Source: CAZNUM01 sp964539305 (GTDB lineage Bacteria > Fidelibacterota > Marinisomatia > Marinisomatales > TCS55). Taken from it: a stretch of 64,000 nt of DNA. The notes under the pieces were generated by a model that worked only from the letters and a program-made list of their open reading frames with translations, was not told the origin of the DNA and ran no database searches. The translations under genes and the position numbers were made by a program. The stretch is from assembly GCA_964539305.1 (NCBI GenBank), contig CAZIIM010000001.1:78710-142709 (forward strand), read 5' to 3'. The stretch's first letter is position 1. Each line of letters starts with the position of its first letter. Shown here piece after piece: positions 9,506 to 18,034 of the stretch.

Positions 9506-10582
9506 TTACCCTGCCACCAGATTCCAGACGCCGACACCAAAAATATCCATCAGCGCCAATGGGATTAATACTTTCCAGCACACATTCATTAACTGATCCA
9601 CTCGCAGGCGGGGGAAGGTCCAGCGGAACCACATCATAACGAAGATCAAGACGACTACTTTTCCCATAAACCAGAAGAGGCCCCAGGCCGGGGATTCGAA
9701 ATAACCTGGAATCGGACTCAACCAGCCCCCTAAAAATGCGACGACCGCCACACCACAAACGAGTAACATATTGGCGTATTCGCTCAGGAAAAAGAAGGCC
9801 CAGCGCATGCCTGAATATTCGGTATGGAAACCTGCCACCAGTTCCGATTCTGCTTCCGGAATATCAAAAGGAGTGCGGTTTGTTTCAGCAATGCTGCTGA
9901 TAAAAAAGATGATAAAGGCCAGAAATAAAAAAGGGTTCTGGAACAGGATCCAGTTGGGGAGAAACCCCCATTGTGTACCCTGTTGGTAGCGAATAATTTC
10001 TTGAAGATTCAGGGAACCGACCAGCATTATGACGGCAATAATGGACAGGGCCGCCGGTATTTCATAGCTGATGATCTGGGCCGCTGAGCGCATGGCACCG
10101 TACAGTGACCATTTATTATTGGAGGCCCAGCCCGCCATCACCAATCCAATCACCCCCACGGAGCCGACCGCCAAAATGTAAAAGATGCCCACATTAATAT
10201 CGGCAACCTGCAAAACAGAGTTGAAAGGGACTACTGCCAGGGCAGCAAAGGGTGCGATAAAAATAATAAAAGGCGCCATAATGAACAGCTTCCGGTCGGC
10301 GGAGGCGGGGATTAAATCCTCTTTAATCAGAAGCTTCAAAGCATCTGCTACCGTCTGGAGAAGTCCCCATTTCCCGGCGTGGAGGCCTACCCCCTGCCCC
10401 ATGGGTCCCACCCGATCCTGCATAAAGGCGGAAACCTTTCGCTCCACATAGACCGCCACAATGGCATTAACGGCCATGAGAATAAAAATCGGTATAGCTG
10501 AAATCGTCACGGCCAGGATAAATACCAATCCGGGATAGACTTGCCAGGAAGACATCCACTGGATTAATGCATCAACGGTCAT
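9506..10582 (-). CDS. nuoH: NADH-quinone oxidoreductase subunit H
   Basis: NuoH anchors the peripheral arm to the membrane and helps form the quinone site. The 358-residue product contains the classic AVYVERKVSAFMQDRVGPM near residues 43-61 and ETNRTPFDIPEAESELVAGF near 230-250. I chose the ATG at 10582 because it forms an ATGA overlap with the nuoD stop and gives the usual NuoH N-terminus. A longer reading from 10648 adds 22 residues that are simply nuoD sequence in another frame. Eight or nine hydrophobic helices are visible. Confidence 0.95.
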   Translation of the reverse strand: MTVDALIQWMSSWQVYPGLVFILAVTISAIPIFILMAVNAIVAVYVERKVSAFMQDRVGPMGQGVGLHAGKWGLLQTVADALKLLIKEDLIPASADRKLFIMAPFIIFIAPFAALAVVPFNSVLQVADINVGIFYILAVGSVGVIGLVMAGWASNNKWSLYGAMRSAAQIISYEIPAALSIIAVIMLVGSLNLQEIIRYQQGTQWGFLPNWILFQNPFLFLAFIIFFISSIAETNRTPFDIPEAESELVAGFHTEYSGMRWAFFFLSEYANMLLVCGVAVVAFLGGWLSPIPGYFESPAWGLFWFMGKVVVLIFVMMWFRWTFPRLRVDQLMNVCWKVLIPLALMDIFGVGVWNLVAG

Positions 10583-11697
10583 CGGTCGATCTCTCCCAGG
10601 ACAATATCCAGACTTCCCAGAATGGCAATCACGTCGGAAAGCATCCACCCACGGGATATTTCATCCAGAACACTGAGGGCAGTAAAGGCAGGAGAACGCA
10701 TCTTTAACCGGAAGGGTTTCGGGGTTCCATCGCTGATGATGTAATAACCCAGATCGCCCCGTGGACTCTCCGTCCGGCAGTAAATGGAACCTTTGGGTGG
10801 CCGTATCTTCCGGGGAAGGGTTTCGTGGACGTCCCCTTCCGGCAGACCTGCTAGCGCTTGCCGGACAATTTTAATACTCTCCCGTATTTCCTGCATCCGG
10901 ACCCAGTATCGGTCCCAACAGTCCCCCACCGTTCCCATGGCACCGGTGCCGACCGGAATATCAAATTCAAACCGGTCATAAATGGAATAAGGTTCCTCCC
11001 GGCGCACATCCCATCGAACGCCGGAACCCCGTAAATTGGGTCCGGTGACGCCATAACTAACTGCCACATCCGGCGGTAAAACACCTACATCGGCAGTTCG
11101 TTCAATAAATATTTTATTATTGGTGAGAATCGTATTGTATTCTTCAATCTTCGGTTCAAAATAATTGAGGAAATCACTGCAGATGGAGACAAAATCCTTC
11201 GGTAAATCGTGAGAAAGACCCCCAACCCACATGTAGTTGTACAGTAGACGGGCGCCACAGGTCAGTTCAAATATATCCAGAATACGCTCCCGGTCCCGGA
11301 ACATATAGAGGAAAGGTGTAAAAGCACCCACATCCAGACCATAAGTCCCCAGGGCCAACAGGTGACTGGCGATCCGATTCAGTTCAGCCATGATCACCCG
11401 GATATATTCCACTCTTTCCGGCACCTGAATTCCCATGAGTCGTTCCATGGCCACCACATAACCAAAATTATTGTTCATGGAACCCAGATAATCGCACCGA
11501 TCAGTGAACGGAATTACCTGTTCATAGGTCACATTTTCACAATGTTTTTCAAAACAGCGGTGCAGGTAGCCTAAGTAAGGAGTTATCTGGGATACGATTT
11601 CACCGTCCGTCAGTACTCTCAAGCGCAATACACCATGGGTACTGGGGTGCTGAGGCCCAATATTCAGGACCATCTGATCGCCTTGGACTATACCCAT
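10579..11697 (-). CDS. nuoD: NADH-quinone oxidoreductase subunit D
   Basis: NuoD is the 49-kDa-type subunit, related to the large subunit of NiFe hydrogenases, that forms the quinone cavity with NuoB. The 372-residue product begins MGIVQGDQMVLNIGPQHPST; the GPQHPSTHGVLRL loop with its histidine is the quinone-binding loop. The C-terminal SLDIVLGEIDR motif is also typical. It overlaps nuoC at the start (10 bp) and nuoH at the end (4 bp). NuoC and NuoD are separate polypeptides here, unlike the fused NuoCD of E. coli. Confidence 0.97.
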   Translation of the reverse strand: MGIVQGDQMVLNIGPQHPSTHGVLRLRVLTDGEIVSQITPYLGYLHRCFEKHCENVTYEQVIPFTDRCDYLGSMNNNFGYVVAMERLMGIQVPERVEYIRVIMAELNRIASHLLALGTYGLDVGAFTPFLYMFRDRERILDIFELTCGARLLYNYMWVGGLSHDLPKDFVSICSDFLNYFEPKIEEYNTILTNNKIFIERTADVGVLPPDVAVSYGVTGPNLRGSGVRWDVRREEPYSIYDRFEFDIPVGTGAMGTVGDCWDRYWVRMQEIRESIKIVRQALAGLPEGDVHETLPRKIRPPKGSIYCRTESPRGDLGYYIISDGTPKPFRLKMRSPAFTALSVLDEISRGWMLSDVIAILGSLDIVLGEIDR

Positions 11698-12182
11698 TCT
11701 TCTTTTATTTTAGGGACAACGATTCCGTGATATTCATGCGGTGTCTGGTAATCTTTCCTCAAGGGCCAGCCAACCCAATCTTCCGGACAGAGGATGCGTC
11801 TCAAATCCCGGTGACCGCTAAACCGGATTCCGAACATGTCATAGACTTCCCGCTCGAACCAGTCGCCAATCCGCCAAATTTTTTCAATGGAGGGGACGGA
11901 GGGGCGGCGGCGCTGGACCGTCACAACCACTTCGATTTTATGGCGGTGAGACATGGAATGAAGGTTATAACGGACCTGGAAGGGCTGATCCGGCCCCAGA
12001 TCCACCCCGGTTACACATTCCAACTGATCAAAATGAAGATCCGAGTTCTCAAAGAGAAATTTTGCCACCTTCCCCCACTGTTTGGGTATAATTTCTACCT
12101 GATGCTCCGCCAGGGTTTCATTGTCAACCACCGCTTCCGGAAATTGAGCGGCAATTCGGGATTTTATTTCCTCGAATGTCAT
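11688..12182 (-). CDS. nuoC: NADH-quinone oxidoreductase subunit C
   Basis: NuoC is the 30-kDa-type subunit of the complex I connecting module. The 164-residue product has the conserved ERE(V/A)YDMFGIRFSGHRDLRRIL-type block near residues 109-130 (EREVYDMFGIRFSGH) followed by LCPEDWVGWPLRKDY, both hallmarks of the family. The start overlaps the stop of nuoB by one base and the end overlaps nuoD. It is unfused and of normal length. Confidence 0.96.
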   Translation of the reverse strand: MTFEEIKSRIAAQFPEAVVDNETLAEHQVEIIPKQWGKVAKFLFENSDLHFDQLECVTGVDLGPDQPFQVRYNLHSMSHRHKIEVVVTVQRRRPSVPSIEKIWRIGDWFEREVYDMFGIRFSGHRDLRRILCPEDWVGWPLRKDYQTPHEYHGIVVPKIKEEWV

Positions 12183-12670
12183 TATTTCCCCCGGGTAAGC
12201 GGTCTCTCAGTTTGGATTTTTTCCTGAAGTTTCAGTAATCCTTCCAGCAGGGCTTCCGGGCGGGGAGGGCAACCCGGCACATAAACATCCACTGGTACAA
12301 CCAGGTCTACACCCTTTAAAACGTGATAACCGTGTTGCCAGTATGGTCCTCCACTGGTGGCGCAGCTGCCCATGGAAATCACGTACTTTGGATCAGCCAT
12401 TTGTTCATAGAGTTTTTTCACCCTTAAGGCCATTTTCATGGTGACCGTTCCGGCCACAATCATGACATCCGCCTGTCGGGGTGAAGAGCGGGGCATCATG
12501 CCGATTCGTTCCAGATCATGCCGGCTGGCAGCGGTGGCCATCATTTCAATGGCGCAGCAGGCCAGACCAAATTGAAAATACCAGGGTGAGGTTGAACGGG
12601 CCCAGCTTAAAAGTTTATCCAGGGAGGCCACAATAATATTGTCCTGAAATTTATGTTCCAGATTACCCAT
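12182..12670 (-). CDS. nuoB: NADH-quinone oxidoreductase subunit B (cluster N2)
   Basis: NuoB binds the terminal 4Fe-4S cluster N2 that reduces quinone. In the 162-residue product all four ligands are present: the tandem Cys38-Cys39 in FGLACCAIEMM, Cys103 in SMGSCATSGGPYW and Cys134 in VYVPGCPPRPEALLEG. Length and motif spacing are normal. The ATG overlaps the nuoA stop by one base and the stop overlaps the nuoC start, so it belongs to the compact 5' part of the nuo operon. Confidence 0.97.
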   Translation of the reverse strand: MGNLEHKFQDNIIVASLDKLLSWARSTSPWYFQFGLACCAIEMMATAASRHDLERIGMMPRSSPRQADVMIVAGTVTMKMALRVKKLYEQMADPKYVISMGSCATSGGPYWQHGYHVLKGVDLVVPVDVYVPGCPPRPEALLEGLLKLQEKIQTERPLTRGK

Positions 12671-13104
12671 TACACCTCCTCAACCGCTGTTTTATCTTCC
12701 GGAACCGTCCATTGTTGATAACGGCCGTGGCCGTACCGAACACGGTATTTTACCCAGTCCAGATCGGCACGGCGCCAGACATAGGCCAACCCCAGAATTA
12801 ATACGCTTAAAAAGATTCCCATTTCAATAAAAGCCAACCATCCCAGCTCCTTAAATACCACGGCCCAGGGGAAAAGGAACACCACCTCCACGTCAAAAAT
12901 CAGGAAAATCAGGGCAATGATATAAAACCGGATGTTAAACTGAACCCAGGCCGTGCCTTCTGCTTCCTCCCCGCACTCATAAATGGAATTTTTTTCAGCA
13001 CTGGGATTGGAAGGTGCCAATAATTTCTGTAACAATAAGGGGACATAAACCAGCACGACACCGATTAAGATGAAGAGAAAAATGGTTCCGAAGTCTCGAT
13101 ACAT
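12670..13104 (-). CDS. nuoA: NADH-quinone oxidoreductase subunit A (first gene of the nuo operon)
   Basis: NuoA is a three-helix membrane subunit of complex I next to NuoH. The 144-residue product has the helix-loop-helix arrangement with the loop motif KNSIYECGEEAEGTAWVQFNIRFY (residues about 36-60; the Cys in YECG is conserved) and FLIFDVEVVFLFPWAV, whose acidic residues are invariant. It is the first gene of the minus-strand nuo-nqr series. The 181 bp between it and the divergent proline dehydrogenase gene at 13286 must hold both promoters, but I could not pick convincing promoter boxes there. Confidence 0.96.
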   Translation of the reverse strand: MYRDFGTIFLFILIGVVLVYVPLLLQKLLAPSNPSAEKNSIYECGEEAEGTAWVQFNIRFYIIALIFLIFDVEVVFLFPWAVVFKELGWLAFIEMGIFLSVLILGLAYVWRRADLDWVKYRVRYGHGRYQQWTVPEDKTAVEEV

Positions 13105-13285
13105 TAGATTATTGGCTCAAATCAAGAAGATGAATTTAGATTTTTTCGATTACCACCAGCAAGAACAAGTTATCTTATTCCATCACCGGTAATCCTATTC
13201 ACCATATGAATTAGGAGACTTCCCATAAAATTAACCGGATTTCCCATTGTAGGCCGTTTCAACATAACCCTAAATTAATTTTCTG

Positions 13286-14185
13286 ATGTCATGGATTAAC
13301 ACCACCCTTGCCTATCTCATGCCCTATTTCCCCCGGTGGACCGTTAAGCCGTTTGCCAAACATTATGTGGCAGGGGAGGAGTTAGCGGTGGCCCTGGAAG
13401 TGGCAAAAAAGTTGAATCTTCAAGGTTTCGCTGTTACCATGGATATTCTGGGAGAACATGTACAATCCAGGGTGGAAGCCACCCAGGTTCGGGAGGCCTA
13501 CTGTGAACTTTACCACCAACTGGCTTTGCTGGGGAAAGATAATACAGTCTCATTGAAATTGACCCACCTTGGATTGGAATTGGATCCCCATTTGGCGGAG
13601 GAGAATCTCATGGCCATCGTCGCACAGGCCAAGAATCATGGTTTAGGCCTGACGATTGATATGGAAAATTCAGCCTATACAGACCGGACCCTGGAATTAT
13701 ATCAGAAAGCAGTGGCCGTTTATCCGCAGGTCGGGACTGTACTCCAGGCCTATCTTCACCGGAGCATGAAAGACCTGGAACGGCTCACTTCCCCGCAACT
13801 GCACCTGAGGCTTTGCAAAGGAATTTACCGGGAACCTGAATCGATCGCTTTCCAGACCAAAGAGGAAATCAGGGATAATTATTTGAAATTGGCTGAAAAA
13901 CTTTTGCTGGGACCGGGGTACGCTTGTCTGGCCACTCACGATCAGGATTTAATCGATCGACTGGTTAACCTCATTGAAACCCACGACTTATCCCATGACC
14001 GTTTTGAGTTCCAGGTTCTGTATGGGGTACCGATGGGGGATCGACTGGAGTGGTTAAAGGATCGGGGTTATACGGTTCGGATTTACGTCCCCTACGGTGC
14101 TGCTTGGTTTGAATATTCAGTTCGTCGTCTGAAAGAAAACCCAAATATCGTCGGTTACGTCCTGGGAAATTTGTTTAAACATTAA
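13286..14185 (+). CDS. Proline dehydrogenase (monofunctional)
   Basis: This FAD enzyme oxidises proline to pyrroline-5-carboxylate and gives electrons to quinone. The 299-residue product is the short, single-domain type known from Thermus and Bacillus rather than the large PutA. Motifs expected of the PRODH barrel are visible: VSLKLTHLG near residue 91, LRLCKGIYREP near 176 (FAD and substrate contact), FQVLYGVPMGDRLEWL near 246 and VRIYVPYGAAWFEYSVRRL near 268. The last contains the Arg-Arg pair that binds the proline carboxylate. A P5C dehydrogenase partner is not in the window. It is divergent from nuoA and followed after 75 bp by a CoA-binding protein. Confidence 0.93.
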   Translation: MSWINTTLAYLMPYFPRWTVKPFAKHYVAGEELAVALEVAKKLNLQGFAVTMDILGEHVQSRVEATQVREAYCELYHQLALLGKDNTVSLKLTHLGLELDPHLAEENLMAIVAQAKNHGLGLTIDMENSAYTDRTLELYQKAVAVYPQVGTVLQAYLHRSMKDLERLTSPQLHLRLCKGIYREPESIAFQTKEEIRDNYLKLAEKLLLGPGYACLATHDQDLIDRLVNLIETHDLSHDRFEFQVLYGVPMGDRLEWLKDRGYTVRIYVPYGAAWFEYSVRRLKENPNIVGYVLGNLFKH

Positions 14186-14260
14186 CTGCTTTCTTCCCAT
14201 GATTGTAACCCGGCCCTGCCCCAACCATCCAAACCACAAAGCAAAAGAAACACCTGCATT

Positions 14261-14659
14261 ATGAACGAAATGGAAACCATTCAAAAAATATTCCAACTGA
14301 AAACAATCGCTGTAGTCGGTATGTCCCCCAAACGGGAACGGCCCAGTAACTATGTGGCCCGCTATTTACGAGATCAGGGTTACCGCATCATCCCCGTAAA
14401 TCCCGGTCATTCCACAATTGAAGGAGAAACCTGTTACCCTTCCCTGAAGGATATCCCGGAGCCGGTTGATGTTGTGGATGTATTCCGGCGTCCAGAGCAT
14501 GTTCTACCCATCGCGGAAGCAGCTATCAAAATGGGGGCCAAGGCCTTATGGCTTCAGGACGGCGTCATCAATCAGGAAGCGGCTGAGAAAGCGGAAGCGG
14601 CAGGACTGTTGGTCGTAATGAATAACTGCATGATGCGTCAGCACCGGCAGTTACAATAG
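14261..14659 (+). CDS. CoA-binding domain protein (YccU-like)
   Basis: The 132-residue product is a stand-alone Rossmann-type CoA-binding domain, the fold seen at the N-terminus of succinyl-CoA synthetase alpha. The nucleotide loop IAVVGMSPKRERPSNYVARYL (residues about 15-34) and IIPVNPGHSTIEGETCYPSL match the YccU/CoA_binding_2 family. The role of this family is not firmly known; acyl-CoA or CoA binding is inferred from the fold. It reads in the same direction as the proline dehydrogenase gene and ends 12 bp from the convergent nadK stop. An internal Met at codon 4 is an alternative start. Confidence 0.85.
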   Translation: MNEMETIQKIFQLKTIAVVGMSPKRERPSNYVARYLRDQGYRIIPVNPGHSTIEGETCYPSLKDIPEPVDVVDVFRRPEHVLPIAEAAIKMGAKALWLQDGVINQEAAEKAEAAGLLVVMNNCMMRQHRQLQ

Positions 14660-14671
14660 CAACCATTAGAA

Positions 14672-15574
14672 CTAATCATCTCCCCGTCGGCCCCAATTCA
14701 GTTTTATCCGGAGGGTCTGAAAATAATTGGAATCGTCAAAATCAATCATATGTATTTCATACCCCGCCTTTTGAATAAAGATCTTTGAATCACGGCACAG
14801 GTATTCACTGATTTGACCATCTACGGCCAAGGTGTGCTCTACCTTATCGGTGGAAGGAAACTGGATTTCCAGGGACCGATCATCAGAAAGAACCAGTGGC
14901 CGAAGCGTGAGAGTGTGGGAGCAGATTGGTGTAACAACAATGGCACTGAGGCGGGGCATTACAATCGGACCGCCGGAGGCAAGGGAATAGGCAGTGGAAC
15001 CGGTGGGCGTGGCGATGATTAAACCATCGGCTTTATAATCGGCTACAAACCGGTCATTGGCCAGCAACCGAATCGTTAACATTCGGTTGGACTTTCCCCG
15101 GTCTACAACAAAATCATTTAGGGCATAGAATATTTTTTGTTTTTTACCGTTGTACACTTCACATTTCAACACCATGCGCCGCTGAAGAGAATAATTTCCA
15201 TCCGCCACCATATCCAGGCGATGGAACATAGTGTCTACCGTCACTTCTGCCAGAAATCCCAGTTCTCCCAGGTGGATCCCCAATACCGGTGTTTTCCGGT
15301 AGGCAACGGCCCGGGCTGCAGAAAGCATCGTGCCATCCCCCCCCAGAGTTAAAAGGAAATCCAGTTTATAAAAATCTTCTGCGGATTCAATGACCTGATA
15401 GTCAAAAGGAGGGTGATCTTTCAGGCGATTTTTTATTCGAAGAGTAATGTAGAGCTCCAAACCTCGCTTTTCGGCCCATTGAACAATCTCCGGGAGCAGC
15501 TCCCAGAAGCGCGGTTTCTCCGTATTCCCCCAGATACCAAATCGTTTAGGCTTTTTTCTCCGGCGTCCGGTCAT
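14672..15574 (-). CDS. nadK: NAD kinase
   Basis: NAD kinase phosphorylates NAD+ to NADP+ in the cytoplasm. The 300-residue product has the diagnostic GGDG loop at residues 78-81 (LTLGGDGTMLSAARAV) and the second conserved block ADGLIIATPTGSTAYSLASGGP near 181-202. Length is normal. The start overlaps the xseB stop by 4 bp (ATGA), so nadK is the last gene of the long minus-strand run and is likely co-transcribed with xseA and xseB. Confidence 0.96.
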   Translation of the reverse strand: MTGRRRKKPKRFGIWGNTEKPRFWELLPEIVQWAEKRGLELYITLRIKNRLKDHPPFDYQVIESAEDFYKLDFLLTLGGDGTMLSAARAVAYRKTPVLGIHLGELGFLAEVTVDTMFHRLDMVADGNYSLQRRMVLKCEVYNGKKQKIFYALNDFVVDRGKSNRMLTIRLLANDRFVADYKADGLIIATPTGSTAYSLASGGPIVMPRLSAIVVTPICSHTLTLRPLVLSDDRSLEIQFPSTDKVEHTLAVDGQISEYLCRDSKIFIQKAGYEIHMIDFDDSNYFQTLRIKLNWGRRGDD

Positions 15575-15804
15575 TCCTGATAATCTTCCACACTCAACTT
15601 CCCGGAGGCATCCTTCAACAATACCTGGACTTTCTGTTCAGCCTGTTCCAGGTGCTGTTTCAGTTCCTCAGCCAACTTGACGCCCTCTTCGAACAATTCC
15701 AGGCTTTGCTCCAGTGTCTGACTTTCTCCCTCCAATGACTGAACAATGGTTTCCAGCCGTGAAAGGGCCAACTCAAAATGAAATTCGTTTTTCTTTTTTG
15801 TCAT
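15571..15804 (-). CDS. xseB: Exodeoxyribonuclease VII small subunit
   Basis: XseB wraps around the XseA large subunit in exonuclease VII, which degrades single-stranded DNA. The 77-residue product has the family motif FELALSRLETIVQSLEGESQTLEQSLELFEEGVKL (residues about 8-42) and is predicted to be almost entirely alpha-helical. It sits 31 bp downstream of xseA and overlaps nadK by four bases, the usual xseA-xseB linkage. Confidence 0.94.
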   Translation of the reverse strand: MTKKKNEFHFELALSRLETIVQSLEGESQTLEQSLELFEEGVKLAEELKQHLEQAEQKVQVLLKDASGKLSVEDYQE

Positions 15805-15835
15805 GGTTTAATTTAACCTCTTTCGACCATATCCA

Positions 15836-17053
15836 CTACTTCGCCGATGGAACCACTGTTTTCCCTTTTTTTGCCCGGAAAGAGCCATCGCCCGTCCGCA
15901 AGGTAAACGATTCCCCTCGTTCCAGGTCCCGTTCCGCTTTCACAATACTGCCGTTATCCTTCATAGCCACAGAGTAACCACGATGCAAAATCTTTAACGG
16001 GTCCAGCGCTTCCAGCTCCTTCACCATCCCCTGATAGCGGGAGTGGGCCAGTTCCAGACGATGCTCCATCTGTACCCGGAGCTGGTCTGTCAGGGAGCTG
16101 GTTTTTTCCAAATATTTTTCCAGTAAATACCCCGGTTGTTGAAATCCGTAACGCTCCGAAAGTGTGTCCAGTTGTTGCCAATAGATTTCCAGTTTCCGGT
16201 GTATCAAATCCGAAAGTCGTACCAGCTGAGCGCGAATCAGATCATTCAATTCCATCAAGCTCGGAGCCACCAGTTCTGCCGCCGCCGACGGGGTCGGAGC
16301 TCGCAGGTCCGCCACCAAATCACTGATGGTTATATCAGTCTCATGCCCTACTGCCGAAATAACAGGAGTGGAACATTTGAAAATGGCCCGGGCAACTTTT
16401 TCCTCATTGAAGGACCATAAATCTTCCAATGAACCGCCTCCTCGCCCCAGGATAATTACGTCAACAGCTTCCAGAGTATCGATTTCCTTCAGGGCCTGAA
16501 CCAAGTCATCCGCCGATTCCTCGCCCTGGACCTGGGCTGGACGCAGAATAACCCGCACCTGGGGGCAGCGACGATTCAATACATTGAGAATATCCCGCCA
16601 GGCGGCGCCAGTCCCGGAGGTAATGACACCTACGCAGGCAGGAAACCGGGGAAGGGGTTGCTTATATTGCTCATCAAAAAGGCCTTCCTTTGCCAGTTGT
16701 TTTTTCAGGGCTTCAAAAGCGAGGAAAAGGGTTCCAATCCCAGCCGGTTCCATGGTTTGTACCAGCAATTGATACTGCCCCCGCTGTTCATAAACCGAAA
16801 TACGCCCCTGGACCAGTACATCCATTCCATTTTGAGGCTGGAAGTGCAATAACCGGTTGTATCCCCGGAACATGACACATTTAATTTCCGCCGCCGAATC
16901 CTTCAGACTGAAATAAATATGGCCGGAGACGGGTTGGCTGAAATTTGAGATTTCTCCCCGTATCCATAGGGTGGGAAAGGAGGTTTCCAATACCTCCCGG
17001 ATCATTCGGGTTACTTCCGTAACCGAGCGGATGGCGGGAGTTTCAGGTTTCAA
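15836..17053 (-). CDS. xseA: Exodeoxyribonuclease VII large subunit
   Basis: XseA is the catalytic subunit of exonuclease VII. The 405-residue product starts with an OB-fold region (TLWIRGEISNFSQPVSGHIYFSLKD, residues about 30-54), then the catalytic block VGVITSGTGAAWRDILNVLNRR near 140-161 and IILGRGGGSLEDLWSFNEE near 198-216. A coiled-coil region rich in Leu/Glu follows and ends with the typical LHRGYSVAM. It is slightly shorter than the E. coli protein (456 residues). The ATG overlaps the stop of the S1/P1 nuclease gene (ATGA), which suggests shared translation. Confidence 0.95.
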   Translation of the reverse strand: MKPETPAIRSVTEVTRMIREVLETSFPTLWIRGEISNFSQPVSGHIYFSLKDSAAEIKCVMFRGYNRLLHFQPQNGMDVLVQGRISVYEQRGQYQLLVQTMEPAGIGTLFLAFEALKKQLAKEGLFDEQYKQPLPRFPACVGVITSGTGAAWRDILNVLNRRCPQVRVILRPAQVQGEESADDLVQALKEIDTLEAVDVIILGRGGGSLEDLWSFNEEKVARAIFKCSTPVISAVGHETDITISDLVADLRAPTPSAAAELVAPSLMELNDLIRAQLVRLSDLIHRKLEIYWQQLDTLSERYGFQQPGYLLEKYLEKTSSLTDQLRVQMEHRLELAHSRYQGMVKELEALDPLKILHRGYSVAMKDNGSIVKAERDLERGESFTLRTGDGSFRAKKGKTVVPSAK

Positions 17054-17913
17054 TCAGGAAGCTCCGGTGATCCTGCCGCCTCCCAGCAGTACAACCAATA
17101 AGCGGCAATTCGGTTGACAGCCCGTCCCAGTCGCTCCTGGAGTAAATCTCCTGTTTCCTCATATAAACGATCCAGATAGGGTTTTTCAAACGGGAGCGGA
17201 TCATATGAATTCAGCTGTTGAACCTGTTCCGCCGTGAGCAAACTTCTGGCATGGGTATCGGCCGTTAGAATCTGGGTATGAACTGAAAAAGATTCACGGG
17301 CAATATGAAAGGCGAAAATGAGAGGATCTTCGATTTTAGGAATATCACCACGGGGAATAATTTCTTTTACATAGTCATGAACCAATCGGTCTTCCCAGCG
17401 AAAGTGAACTCCCGTGTTCCCTGTATATTGACCATTGTAATTCCGTACCGTATGCAGTGGCATATGAAGGTCCGCTACATAGTGCCCCAAAACACCCATG
17501 ACGAAGACCGCTTCGTCAAAACGTTTCTGTTTCAACAGGCTGATTAGGCGGTCACAGGTTTGTTGAATGGCCCACGGTCCAATGCCCCAATCCCGGATTT
17601 GATCTTCACCATACTTTTGAATCAGGGAGTCATAATCCATCGGGATATCATTGAATGGGAATTCGCCATAATTATCCAGATCAATAAAATGGCGGTAGAA
17701 TTCATTAGGGTCGGTTCCCTTTACATAATCCGGCACCGGGCCGTACCAAGACAGAGCGGAATCATTCTGTCTGAGGAACTGTCCCAGAGGTCCTGATAAT
17801 ACTTGAGCTGCTCTGTGATTAATCCGACGGTGACCCTCGTACCCCCAGGCCTTAACCAGGGTAGTCAAGGCCAGTGGCACGAAAAAGATCAGCAGGAACC
17901 GGCCGAATTTCAT
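17050..17913 (-). CDS. Secreted S1/P1-family zinc nuclease
   Basis: S1/P1 nucleases are secreted tri-zinc phosphodiesterases that cut single-stranded DNA and RNA. The 287-residue product has a signal peptide (residues 1-22). Its mature form would begin at Trp23-Gly-Tyr-Glu-Gly-His, and an N-terminal Trp that ligates zinc is the family rule. Further zinc ligands are visible in FYRHFIDLDNYG and VLGHYVADLHMPLHTV (HxxxDxxxxLH-type), plus a His in the GNTGVHFRWEDRLVHDYV block. It overlaps xseA by four bases, so an exported and a cytoplasmic nuclease are encoded side by side. Nucleic acid scavenging is a plausible role but an inference. Confidence 0.88.
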   Translation of the reverse strand: MKFGRFLLIFFVPLALTTLVKAWGYEGHRRINHRAAQVLSGPLGQFLRQNDSALSWYGPVPDYVKGTDPNEFYRHFIDLDNYGEFPFNDIPMDYDSLIQKYGEDQIRDWGIGPWAIQQTCDRLISLLKQKRFDEAVFVMGVLGHYVADLHMPLHTVRNYNGQYTGNTGVHFRWEDRLVHDYVKEIIPRGDIPKIEDPLIFAFHIARESFSVHTQILTADTHARSLLTAEQVQQLNSYDPLPFEKPYLDRLYEETGDLLQERLGRAVNRIAAYWLYCWEAAGSPELPD

Positions 17914-17929
17914 GGCTCAGTTAAAACTG

Positions 17930-18025
17930 TTAACGGTTCTTCTTTTTATGACGATTACTACGCAGCCGTTTTTTACGTTTATGCGTATTAATCTTGCGAC
18001 GTTTGCGTTTTTTCCCGCAGGGCAT
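17930..18025 (-). CDS. 31-residue AURKAIP1/COX24-like basic protein (ribosome-associated)
   Basis: A very short reading frame starts at ATG 18025 and ends at TAA 17930. It begins MPCGKKRKRRKINTHKRKK and is almost wholly Lys/Arg/His/Asn. This matches the tiny AURKAIP1/COX24-domain proteins annotated in Bacteroidota and related phyla, homologous to the end of mitochondrial small-subunit protein mS38. The length (about 30 residues), the MPxGKKRKRxK start and the HKRKKR core are family features from memory. It sits 9 bp after the HU gene and 16 bp before the nuclease gene, and is easily missed by gene callers with a length cut-off. Confidence 0.82.
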   Translation of the reverse strand: MPCGKKRKRRKINTHKRKKRLRSNRHKKKNR

Positions 18026-18034
18026 TTTTCCTCT

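Noticed and set aside
10583..10648. Longer N-terminus of nuoH
   Set aside because: The extra 22 residues are nuoD sequence in another frame, and the ATG at 10582 gives the family start and a four-base overlap.
13105..13285. Promoters between nuoA and the proline dehydrogenase gene
   Set aside because: The divergent layout requires promoters here, but no pair of boxes stood out in the AT-rich sequence.
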